Below are positions 11,039 to 22,300 of a DNA stretch of 64,000 nucleotides, one piece after another (positions within the stretch are counted from its first letter, which is position 1; each line of letters starts with the position of its first letter). Source of the DNA: Odiellus spinosus (taxonomy: Eukaryota > Arthropoda > Arachnida > Opiliones > Phalangiidae); assembly GCA_963920705.1 (NCBI GenBank), contig OY987236.1:9968190-10032189 (forward strand), given 5' to 3'. The notes below the pieces were generated by a model, which saw only the letters and a list, made by a program, of their open reading frames with translations, was not told the DNA's origin and searched no databases. Made by a program: the position numbers and the translations under genes.

Positions 11039-13802
11039 ATGTCTACCATCAACAAGTGGTTAACCGCGTTTGTTGGTGCGTTTTTCCTCACGTTAATTTC
11101 GAATATTGACAACGTCGTAGCCAAAGATCCGAGATTCACGTGTCCAACTTCACCGAAATGTGACTATATTGAAGGTTATGGTGAATCCCGTTTCCTCGCC
11201 GTTCTATGCGTTGGTATATATAGGGTTTTGAAAAACTATCCACTTTGCAAAAATGGCTATGAAATACTAATAAAATTGTTAAATTTAAATGGCTAAAATA
11301 GACAAGAAAGGTGGTTATAGGCAAGATATCGTTTACGAAAGGCTATTTTTAAATCATTAAATTACTCAATATTAGTGACGTCATTACGGTATTTTTAAGT
11401 CATTAAATTACTCATTATTAGTGACGTCATTACGGTATTTTTAAATGTTTATTGTTACACCAATTTCCCCTATATAAATTGACAGTATGGACAGGAAACC
11501 CTGGAAGTTATACTAGAAGGAATAGAAGCTTCAGCCTTCTCTCTACAATTTTCAGGGGACAGATTTCGTCCATCTCAAACTGAGGTATCACTACTTCCGG
11601 TAGCTTTCCTGTTGGATAAAAACAGTAAAGACTAAATAATAATAGACTTTCCGCTTTTAGTCTTTACTGGACTGAAAATATGACACGCCCAATCGCTTGG
11701 CACTAATTTTCGGAAGTTGAATATACTCAGTTTAGATTGGGACAGCTGTAGCTTCTCCTTTTACTATATTTTCTAAGGTGAAATCGCCCTATGCCATTTA
11801 TTGCCAAATTTTGTTTCCAGTAGCGTAATAGATAATAAACAGAACGTACGATAGTAGTCGAATCATCCCCCGGAAGTCATAACCAAAAACTAAATGTACG
11901 TACACCATAGACACTAAAGCTACGGTCACACTAGCATTTCTTAATCGATTTGAAACGGTAAAATCAAATCAATATTCAAATCGCCAGGAATAGTTTTAAG
12001 CGTCACGCGTTCACCCATTATCCTTATAAACCGATTTATAAACCGAATTAAACTGGTTTCCGAGCAGTTTCGATAAATCGGATCAAATCTTCTCGAGAAA
12101 AGACGGTTTCCTGTTCACACGACTCTAGCGAAACGTTTTGAAACGGCTAAAATCGGTTCTAAGGCCTAGTATGAACGCGGCTACTCCTATTCTGTTTATT
12201 CCCAATGATAGCCTGTATATACTTTCTGTAAATTTAATGAACTTAAAATTTGACTACTTAAAGGAATCAATGGAACCGACGAATTGTTGGAAAATGTGGA
12301 ACCATTTCACGGTAAAAGCGCCTCTGAATTCGGAATCCACGATTCAACATTCCCAAATTTCCCGAAATCCGTTTTCAGCAAGATTGAGATTAGAGAAATG
12401 AGTATTTCCAACTGCAATTTCACTCGTTTCGGCGAAGGCCCTTCCAGGGATTCTTCTGGTTTAGAGTTCAAGGTAAAAGAGTTATCGATCTCTGTTTGCA
12501 ACTTTGAGGAGTCTTTCGATTGGGCCGAACTGAGGAATTTGAAAACATTGACGTCATTGTCTTTCGATATGACCTATGAGAAGTTCGGTTATAAATCTAT
12601 GAATCGTTTCAACTCTACCATGGTTAATTTTCGTCGGATATCCTCCTTGGACTTAGAGAGGCTAGAAATTTCCGGTACTTCTTTGACTAGCTTGGAAGAA
12701 GGCGCCGTTTCCGGTTTGCATAAGCTGGAACATTTGGGTTTGATGGATAATCTTTTGAGTGACGTTTGGCGGACTGATTTGCCAAAACCGGCTTTGAGAC
12801 TCAGGACTATAATATTAAGGTTAGTATTTTCAAAATTTCGCTCCAATATACATAGTCAAATCGTAGCCCATAGCAACTCAGGGGGGAGCTAATTGGCTAT
12901 TTTTGGTCTGTTCATAAATATTCATTTTCAATTAATTTAAGGTAAAATTGCGTTTAACCTTACCTTGAATATAAACTTTTTCGCGAAATGTTAAACTCAT
13001 TACAGACGTAATCGTATTCATCATATTCCTCACGATTTCTTTGATCAAATGCCAGTTTTAAAAACCGTCGATTTCGAAGGTAATTTATTGAAAACCCTCG
13101 ATCAATTTGTTCTGGTTCCAGTCTTTCCAAAATTACTTATGATCGCTCTGTCTGGTATGTTTAATTTACAATTACAATAGAGAAGAAAAATATATTGATT
13201 TCCCCATCCCAAAATGTCAGCTTTCTTCAAGAAATATCTTGAGAAATTTACAATACTATGACCATAAGCCTATTATTATAATAATAGACTTATGCTATGA
13301 CGTCAAGCGCTTTCTTGTTACTCAAAAATTAGATTGGGGCTTTCAAATTTAGCGTTGGGTAACGAATAGGGTGTTTTAAACTGATGTAAGCTTAATTTTA
13401 AAAAAAGTGTAACCAAAAGCTTATAGTTATGAATTTTGGCAAGTATCAATACTTTGACGTCATAAAATGGGTAAAATTCAGACATCCTTTACGTGATGTG
13501 TCACTCTCCCTTTTAAACGATTGTGTCACTCTCCCTTTTAAACGATTGTGTCACTCTCCCTTTTAAACGATTGTGTCACTCTCCCTTTTAAACGATAATA
13601 TTTTAATTAACACTTGATAGAAAATCCTATAAACTGCGATCCCAATATCCTTTGGATCACTCAATCCAACATACTTGGCGTTAAATTTCCGGAATCTAAC
13701 GATTTCGAGTCTTTGCTATGCTATACTCCACTGAAATTGAGAAACAAGACACTGTTATCCATAACAGAAGTCGAAGTCGAAATGGAGAATGATTTCAAAT
13801 AA
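11039..13802 (+). CDS. Secreted leucine-rich-repeat protein, paralogue B (4 exons, 353 aa)
   Basis: Exons: 11039-11213, 12264-12819, 13006-13154, 13621-13802, with the same phases and intron positions as paralogue A. It has the same signal peptide (MSTINKWLTAFVGAFFLTLI) and LRRs, the same repeat RRNRIHHIPHDFFDQMP, and the C-cap NPINCDPNILWI...LLCYTP. The N-cap reads CPTSPKCDYIEG...C, so one of the four cap cysteines of paralogue A is missing and the expected disulphide pattern cannot form completely. All introns begin with GT. Intron 1 is longer than in A because of a MITE and a 46-bp duplication. Intron 3 carries four copies of a 25-bp unit. ATTAAA at 13838-13843 may be the poly(A) signal. 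Function unknown; secretion is inferred. Confidence 0.8.
11344..11447. repeat. 46-bp tandem duplication, each copy with a CRE octamer
   Basis: Two copies (11344-11389 and 11390-11435), plus 12 bases of a third, lie in intron 1 of LRR gene B. Each copy contains TGACGTCA, the palindromic CREB/ATF consensus, inside AGTGACGTCATTACGG. Whether the sites are used cannot be told from sequence. Confidence 0.9.
11918..12182. mobile_element. MITE with GCGTTCACAC-type inverted termini in LRR-B intron 1
   Basis: The left end AGCTACGGTCACACTAG and right end CTAGTATGAACGCGGCT are imperfect inverted repeats, with further inverted similarity inside (GAAACGG and AACCG words). Paralogue A lacks the whole block at the same intron position, so A serves as the empty site. 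The termini match those of the element at 36339-36513, indicating one family. Confidence 0.72.
13497..13596. repeat. 25-bp unit, four exact tandem copies
   Basis: TGTGTCACTCTCCCTTTTAA plus ACGAT is repeated four times in intron 3 of LRR gene B, just upstream of the acceptor. Paralogue A has one related unit at the same place (TGTGTCATCCTTCCTTTTAA at about 9479), so the expansion happened only in copy B. Confidence 0.95.
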
Positions 13803-14268
13803 TCATATTTCAATCTATGTCTTTCCTTATTTTTAAAATTAAAGTTTTAATTTTCGAAATCTGTCTTCGTTAGATGTGTTAAGATAATTATAAACTTTTT
13901 TTATTAAAATTTGCACTGCCCGAGTTCATATCAATCCTGAACTCAGTGAACTCCGGTGTATATTAAAGTGTGTCTTAAACCTACATTAAATTATGTTTAC
14001 CGCCCAATTGTAAGACCTAGTCGAATCATAATTTCCCGGTCGACTTCCCTTTCTTTTTTTCCTGAACCAGGCAACGACGCTATCGCCACCTCTCTTTCTG
14101 TACCATTTAAAGTGTTGAAACTTTATTGTCAGGAATTAATGTTTAAATAATTTAAGTCGTATGTGTTCGTATTAATTATACGGTTAATTTAAAATAATTT
14201 ATAAAATTAAACTCTATGATACCCACAGTTTGCTGGCCGCGTCGATATGTTAGATGGCTTAAATATAT

Positions 14269-14340
14269 GCGATGGTGGTATAGCGGTTAGCATAGCTGCC
14301 TTCCAAGCAGTTGACCCGGGTTCGACTCCCGGCCATCGCA
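14269..14340 (+). tRNA. tRNA-Gly (anticodon TCC)
   Basis: The 72-nt gene folds as a cloverleaf: acceptor arms GCGATGG / CCATCGC, A box TGGTATAGCGGTTAGCATA, anticodon loop CTTCCAA giving TCC (14302-14304), and B box GGTTCGACTCC. It is followed by ATGTTTTTTG and a long T-run, a good Pol III terminator. It reads glycine codons GGA/GGG. A second copy lies in inverted orientation 186 bp downstream. Confidence 0.97.
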
Positions 14341-14526
14341 ATGTTTTTTGTTTTTTTTTTTTTTAATTTCTTTTATGATTTGGAAGAAAAATTAAATGTG
14401 TAACAATACCTGTAAAACAAAATTTAACTCACTGAAAGAGAATATTTTTACATTATTTTAGTAGATTTATTTTAAGTTTTCATTTAATCATATTTTACAA
14501 ATTTATAAATATAGGCAAAAAAACAT

Positions 14527-14598
14527 TGCGATGGCCGGGAGTCGAACCCGGGTCAACTGCTTGGAAGGCAGCTATGCTAACCGCTATACCACCATCGC
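14527..14598 (-). tRNA. tRNA-Gly (anticodon TCC), inverted copy
   Basis: This is the exact reverse complement of the + strand tRNA-Gly gene at 14269-14340, including discriminator A. It shares the 3' flank AATGTTTTTT (a Pol III terminator on the minus strand) and a few bases of 5' flank (TATATGC), so the inverted duplication took some flanking DNA with it. The two genes are transcribed toward each other. Confidence 0.97.
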
Positions 14599-16345
14599 AT
14601 ATACATGTCCACATCTTAGAGTAGATAATCTTCCAAATCTCATTTACGTTTTAAAAATAGAGTAATATTGGTGGAAAAGAATGTAGTATTAATTTAATAG
14701 TATCGGGAAATTCGTCTGCTTTGACTGACTGTCGTCAGCTCAACAAACTTTTTGAGGTGTCACAATTTTGAGAGCGAGTTCAGCATTTTGATTGAGATAC
14801 GGGATTTTAATTGAGATTCAAAATTTTGATACGAATTTAGATCTTATAGATAACAAAAGTAGTGAGTATTTTCCAAGTTCCCTTCGTTAGATTTTGAACG
14901 AAACGAGCCTTTATCTGCATTGGTTTCGTTTTAACAGACAAAACAGTCGTAATAAGCTTACCCGGTTATGCTTTTTCTTAAATCCAATAATGCACGCCAC
15001 GTCACTGTTACGTCATATTGCGGGAAAGAAAGAGGGGATATAAATTAAACCTTGGCACGCACTGGGAGGCACGAATACGATTAAAAAGTGGCTTTCCTAT
15101 ACATACATAAATTCTTTATGCGTAATAAATTTATGCAAATTTAAAGGTAGCTGTTCGTGAAGGATAATAATAAGAAAATTCAAGAACCACAAAAGATTCT
15201 AAAAAAAAAAAACAATTTCGATTTTCAAAATTCTTCTTAGTGGAATCAGGATGTATGAAGCTTAGAAACTTAAAGTAAGCCTATCACGCAAATGTAATTT
15301 TGAGTAACATTTTCGGTAAGATCTTTTAAAAACTATTCAATATATAAATATTCCACACCTGGAAAAATAAAAATTTATAATCGCCATCTTAGAATTTTTT
15401 AAAACAAAAATTGGGTTGCTATTTTAGTGTCTATACTTGATACACACGTGATATGGTCGTTTTCACGCGTTTTTTTCGTGGAAGTACTTTATCCAGAAAC
15501 ATTACAGGCCCATTGGACCGACTTTCAAAGGATGAACGGAAATGAATTGTGTTAAAAAACTTACCTAAACATCTCATAAAAGAGATTTGAAAATTAATCA
15601 GTTGGGTATAACCCAAACTTGCGTGCCTTTAATTTGAAACTAATCATGCTTAATTATCAAAAGCATCTACGTCATCAAGGACAAAAATATCTTCGTAATT
15701 TTAAAGTTTCTTAAAAGTAGATATATAAAGTCCAGTTTTCAATCAAGATTTTTGTTGGCCAATAATCTAGTTTTTGCGTCAGAAAAATCTAGTTTTGAAA
15801 ACGCGCCTTTACTCATGGTGACAAGCTCACTTTAAACATTGAGGTATGATGAAGCCTGTTGGGGTTTGAACGCGGTGAAATTTAAAACTGACTCTTCTTA
15901 TTCAAAATAGTGAATAATAGCTTTTCGCGTTACGCCAACTCCACTTGAACAGAAGTATAGTTCTAAATATGTACGATTTCTTCAATAAGAAGGGAGGCGC
16001 CGGGGGGGTTTAGTGATTAAAGATAAACCCTAAAAGTCGAATCAGCGGAATATTGTAAAAACACCAGTACTCTCTCAGACTCCTTATCGAATATGGTTGA
16101 GTCTCCGTTTGGTTTGGGTTTTTTTTTTTAAAGAGAGTTTTAATTAATTAAAACCTTGTGACTTATTTTCATCGAGTTTGAAACGTTGTATTTTTAAAAC
16201 CGTTCTTTACCTCTAATAGTCGTGGACGTTTAATATTAGATCACGATGATGTAAAAATAGTTAATATAAAGTTTATAAAAGATTATGTTAAATATTGATT
16301 AATGGTCATTTAGTACCATTTATTTTCTTCAAACTGGCGGATAAA
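14599..16345. other. Region upstream of the ORP8 gene, no further gene seen
   Basis: The stretch is AT-rich. Near 14995-15060 a patch with GTCACTGTTACGTCAT and GGGGATATAAATTAAACC looks promoter-like and could serve a 5' untranslated exon of the next gene. Sequence around 15420-15500 resembles parts of the dispersed repeat near 37.9 and 61.3 kb. Nothing else is recognised. Confidence 0.4.
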
Positions 16346-19300
16346 ATGATAAAGTTTTCTCGTTCTGCGAGTACACCTGGCGCTGGTAAAGTAATTATAA
16401 TATAATTATACTATATTTTAATTAAACGCAAATTATTATTCCTTAATTATTCGAGTAATTGTGGGAATGTGGTTACATAAAAGAAAGTTTATAATATATA
16501 ATTAATTATATAAAATTAAATTAACTTAAAATGATACAGTTTTGTTCATGAAATATAAGAAATCTGACATTGACTTTGATTTCTAAAATGATAAAAAATT
16601 AACCGAGAAATAAAATAAATCTGACCTTGATTTTTTTTTTGCCGTCGCAAAACTAAGCAAATTATTTAGGTTACTGAGTTTTTAACCATTAGTACATTTT
16701 TTTAATTTGAAAACGAGTTTCATTCAAGGTTTTTCCTTTTATGCGTTAATTATTCAATATGTTTTATCTGGTTTTAAGCCTAAATTTTACATAATTGTCA
16801 TTGTCAAGGTTTACACGTTTCGCGGTTCTTATCGGTTTATATTTGAAATATTGTTCCTTATTTTTCATATAGTGCTTAACAATTCGTCGTCGAAACTAGA
16901 TGAAAACAAATTGTCTCTTGGCAACCGAAAACCATCAGTACCCGGCGGTATGTTTTGTTTTTACTTTTTTGATCAAGGTATAATGGAATGTCATGATTAC
17001 ATTTTTGAGGAAAACAAATATCAAAAGTTTCACTACAGCAGGATTGATTTAATCGCGACTTAAAAGTATGAAAGACAGTGATGTTTAGTATATTTATCCT
17101 GTTTATTTTTCCTCTCTTGAAAATTGAGATAGCATCGAAAATGCAGGAGGTTAATAATTATATCATATCCCCTTTTGATAAGATTCCATTTCTAACTTGT
17201 GAAAATTATATAATATCACAAGTAGATAACATGAGAAGGTAGACAGTAATTTGGGCATTAAATTAAGTGCGTTTATTCAAGTCATGACCCATGGGCGGAG
17301 TTTTTTCTAAGCCCCTCCTTTGCCGTTTTTTTTTTTTTTTGTCCTCCATCTGAGAACATTTTAAAATGGCTTTCCGCCCATATGTCGTATGGTAAAAGCC
17401 ACTACTCTATCGTGATAATAATCTAATCTAACTCATTTCACTATCCCTTTATCGAGTTTTTTCTTATAGACCTTATAATAATATTCGTCATTTATTTATA
17501 CAAATTAATTTCACCTTTTATTGTAAAGGAAAACCGGTAATACGTAAATCTAGTTGGGCGTTCCCTAGTTTTAATAAAAATGAGGACGATTCCTGCCAGT
17601 CATCCCCGGAGAAGAAACAGAGGCATAAGAGTCTCAGCATCCAATATATCAAAGGAGGCGTGTCCACAACATCGGCTGTGTCCGAAAATCCAGCCGGAAG
17701 TTCGGTTACATCGGTGACCCCACTTATTTCCGTTTCTCAATATAATTTGAATCGTTTCACTCCCATACCGAGTGTCGAAGATCTATTGGAATCGACCCCT
17801 AATGGTAAGCGTCTGGTTAAACTTATTTCCATTATAGTTCGTCCATTGGCGTAGTTAAAATGTGACAGGTGCAGTTAAAGTATCAAATGCCTATGGACTT
17901 TATTACCTTATTTTATACCTCCCTGCCTTTCTTCTTTATTGTCTTTTGTCAGTAGACAGACTATAACTCACGCGACGAGCGAATTAGAAAAGTAGGCGGA
18001 AATTCCTTCTATTGGTTATATTTCCCGCCAAAAATATTGAACTTTCAAAAATGGGTCATTTTTACGATGCAATTTTATTCAAAGGTTTACTTTATTAGGA
18101 TAGCTAGTGGCATTTGGCATTAGTCAGTATTTTTGCTACAACACCTGTAAAAATGTTTCAACATTATGGGTAAGGTGTTCAAAGTGAAGACGACCACCAA
18201 GATGAACACGCGGTGATCTTCACGCTGAACACGAAAGCGCATCGGTTTGAACACTTCTACAAGCGTTAAAAAATATCAATTTCGTAGTTAGTTTTGCGTA
18301 TCATTTTTCAAGAGTTATTGGATAAAAAAGTGAAGCTTTCAATAAGACTTATCCTTTATATTCTGATCACGTTAGACGAGTAGAAAATAGCATTACGGTA
18401 ATGCGCAATGGAAAGCGGCTATTGATTGGCCATCAGAACTTAACTCAATTATAATTTATTAAGAATTCTTGGTGTCGTGCATGTTTAGGGGTTATTTATT
18501 CAGTGTAGGGCGGGCAAAAAATCTACGTGAGTCATGTGACCATGGGAAGTTTATGCGATTCTGAACACTTCTTTCCTAAAGATTATGACTTCCAGGGGCC
18601 TCACGTGTAAGGTGTAAGATAATTTTCACAAACTTCGTCTCTCTCGAGCTCGTGCTAAAAGTTAAAAATAAAAGAAGTCGCGTTAAACAAATCGGAAAAA
18701 ACCTAGAAAACATTGTTTATAAAAAAGCCTCAGCGGATTTTCGCTTAGATCTAATGCTCGCGCGGCACTCTTTCCACAAGTCAATTTAATAAACGCTTTT
18801 CTAGTATATGCTATTTGTTATATCGTTATAATACAGCTGTGTGGACGGGGCACCTCTGTAATGTAGTACGGGTTTTACGAGGGAAAAGTGCACCGCCCAA
18901 AAAGAGTCGTATATTTTTGCATTCCGCTTCGCTATACAGTCATAGACCTGGCAGAGAGCTCTTCTGATCACGCTATCATGAAAAGTCCAGGAAATTTATC
19001 GCGCGAAATGTCGCGTGGCGTAAGATTTTACTACCGCTAAACGGAAGCCAATAATAATTCAGCTTTATACATTACTAAGGAACAAGAGCCAATTAGAACG
19101 TGACTCTTGCATCACTCCAATTTAAGAGCTGTAAAATTACAGTATTTTCTCATGGTTATTGGTCGTAGCGGTAAGGTTTTCGGTTCAGGTGGGTCTTTGA
19201 GCTGTTGCACGAGGAATAATGATTCTGGTGAGAAATTTTCAATTTGACTACAAAATATTGATTTAAAATACGTTTGGAACTTTCTGTTTTAACGCATTGC

Positions 19301-22300
19301 GAAGAAAATTTGCTTAAAGAGGAGGGCTACTTCCAAAACTTCGATGTGAAGCCGGGTAGCCCGCTCACTTGTACGAAGGGGCAATACAGGAACCGCTAGT
19401 TTTAACCAATGAGAAGCGATTATTTGTTTTCGATGAATTTTTCCCGCGCGCGTTATTTTAATTTCCGGTCGCGGGAGCAGAATTTTACTCGTAAATACTC
19501 TTTATGGATTTCATCCGAACCAATCAATTAATCATTTTGATAGGGTGTGCAAACAATTTTTTCTAGTTATATGCCCAGCCTGGCTGCCTAGTCATGTGTT
19601 CTCTCTTATAGACTTGTATCAAAATATATATTTTTGATATAAGAATTTTGACTGGCTTTATATGCATAAGCGAAATATTTAGGAGGTTTCGGTTTCTCCA
19701 TTGTTTGATAGATCAATTTTATTTCGTTAAAAGGTTAATAGTGGGAGGAGATTAAATCGAAACCGCCACAAGTAATAACGTGACGCGTGCTTTTTATTCC
19801 GAATTTAAAGAATCGCCTTTTTGTTTTTGGTTGTGTGGACGTGATATGTATTCTAGGAGTAATTTTCGCTAATGCAGTTTCAGAGATAGTTTAGTTTTAA
19901 GGAGCTATTTATAGTCGTAGGGAAGGGATATAAATCTTTTATGATGATCGTACTAGTTTGACCATTGCCAGAGATCTCTCGTCAACCGCTCGTGGGTACT
20001 TGAAACACCCTTTTTATTGAGCAATTTTTTATTTATTTTATTTTTTCTTCTGGTTCGGCCCCTTTCTTTACCGTTTCCCTTTGCCTTCTTTTGCCTGGAA
20101 AATAGTCTCCTTTCCTGTGCCCTATCCCTACTCCCCCTGTCACCCACTGGCCTTTATAAAAGAATTTCTCAGTATAAAATGTCGCCGGGTCGATCGTATG
20201 TCCGGTCACGGTCTTTTTACCACCGTCTCCGGTCAATAAAATAGCGTTTATATTATTTCGAAATGATTAATGTTTCCCTTTTTAGGGCGAGTAGCTTTAA
20301 ATTCGTTATTAATACGTAAAAGTTAAATAATAGGCGGGATTCTTCAGTAAATCGAAAAATCGTCTACGTTAAGCCTAACGGCATAGAACTCTCAAAGTAC
20401 TGGCTTCTCGCGAGAGTTGGTCACAAAAACAGTACCGTGTTTTAGCACCCAAAGGGCACGGAAGTGTACCAGCAGCACAAGGCCAGCGAAAAACAATTTT
20501 AGGAGTATTCCGAGAAGACAAACAAGATTTGTTTACCGAACCGATTGTTGTTCAAATAAAAAAGGGCTTAGCTAGCCTTTAGGTGTAAGGATGGAGCCTG
20601 GCAATTCTCTTTCTAGCCATTTTGAAAGGGGGCACGCGACAAGAGGAAGTTCAGGTTAGAAATATGGCATTTAATCAGCGGTTCCCCCCCCCCTCTAATA
20701 ATGTTTTCCCCATTTCTTGTTGACTAATTTTGGTACACCATTTCCTCTTGTGATAAGTTACATTTGGAAGAAAAAATATATTGTAACTCTTACGTCACTA
20801 CGAAAAAAATTTCCTTGTTAAGTTTTTTCTGTTTTGTAGGATCAAAAAGTCATGTGGAGGATTCAGAATCTACTCTCCCCCTTTCGGAATCCTTAACTAT
20901 GTCCGATTCATCCCCTAAGGTAAAAATCTTCTTAAAATTAATTCATAAATGTTGTCTTGTAACACGTTTATTATCGTTACCTATAATAGGGTGATTTAAA
21001 AAACATGGATTTGTCTTCCTCAACAAAGCTAACAAAGCGAGAGTCTTATAAGGTATGAATCTGTATTTTTAATAAGTCAGAATGAAATGGTGACAAGAAA
21101 ATTGGTCTTAAAAATACACTAGGCTCAACGAAAAAACTATAGAAGGGAGAAGAAAAGGGTAGCTAAGGAACTAATGAGTACTCTGAAAGACCCCTCGATT
21201 ATTGTGATGGCTGATTGGTTGAAAGTTCGAGGAACTCTGAAAGGATGGACTAAACTGTGGTGCGTTTTAAAACCGGGTTTGCTCTTGCTGTATAAGACCG
21301 AGAAGACGCAAAAAAGCAGTCACTGGATTGGAACTGTACTTCTAAATTCGTGTGAGGTTATCGAAAGACCTTCCAAGAAGGACGGATTTTGTTTCAAGCT
21401 CTTCCATCCGCTAGAACAATCCATATGGGCTTCCAGGGTAAATATTTCTTGACCATTGTGTCCTGTCCAGTAACTATAATCTAACCTTTGAAAAACCATT
21501 ATAAAAGGGAAATCATAAATTAACGGTAGGACCAATTGTTCAGCCTTTACCAATGTCTTACCTCATCTTTCGAGCCCCGTCCGAGTCCGCTGGTAAATGT
21601 TGGATGGATGCGCTGGAATTAGCGTTGCGTTGTACGTCCTTATTAATGAGGACTATGAGTGGGGGAAAGCAAACTTTCCAAATCGGTTCTCCTAATAGTC
21701 CCGAAGAGATTGATCAGGAGGAGTTGCCTATCCAAGTTGCTTTATTAGCGTCTCCTAATAATATTGGGACCCCTCGTCGTAAATTATGGAACGAAAGTGA
21801 TATTGAAAAGCACTTTGGTGACCATGGTAAGATCATCACCTCTCTTGAAAGGGATACTAGAATCTTAAAAGTTGTTCTAAACAATGTGGATTGTAAAAAC
21901 ATGATAAAAATATATCAAATCTCACCAAAGGTTTACAATTAAATAGTCCCAAAATAGACTTCCTAAGTGAGTTAAGGAGAAATTTAGAATGTAAAAATTC
22001 TAAAGAATAGTTAGTTTCTGATGACATTGAAATATCAGAACTAATTTAACTCTAAAGCATGTGTGCAATTTGTAACAAACATTTTATTCGGTTCATGCTC
22101 CATTTCAAAGATACTTTCATTGGCATCAACAATCATCTCCTTTGAAAAACTTTGGCGAGTTTTGATAATTTTTAACAGTCTAAATCAACTAAAATAACTC
22201 TTTTTCCATAGTTTAGTACTGTATCTCTTTAAAGGGCGAATGAAGTTGAATAGTTTTTATTCTTTAAAATTGAGAGTCGCAGATTAGTTGATTTAAATCT

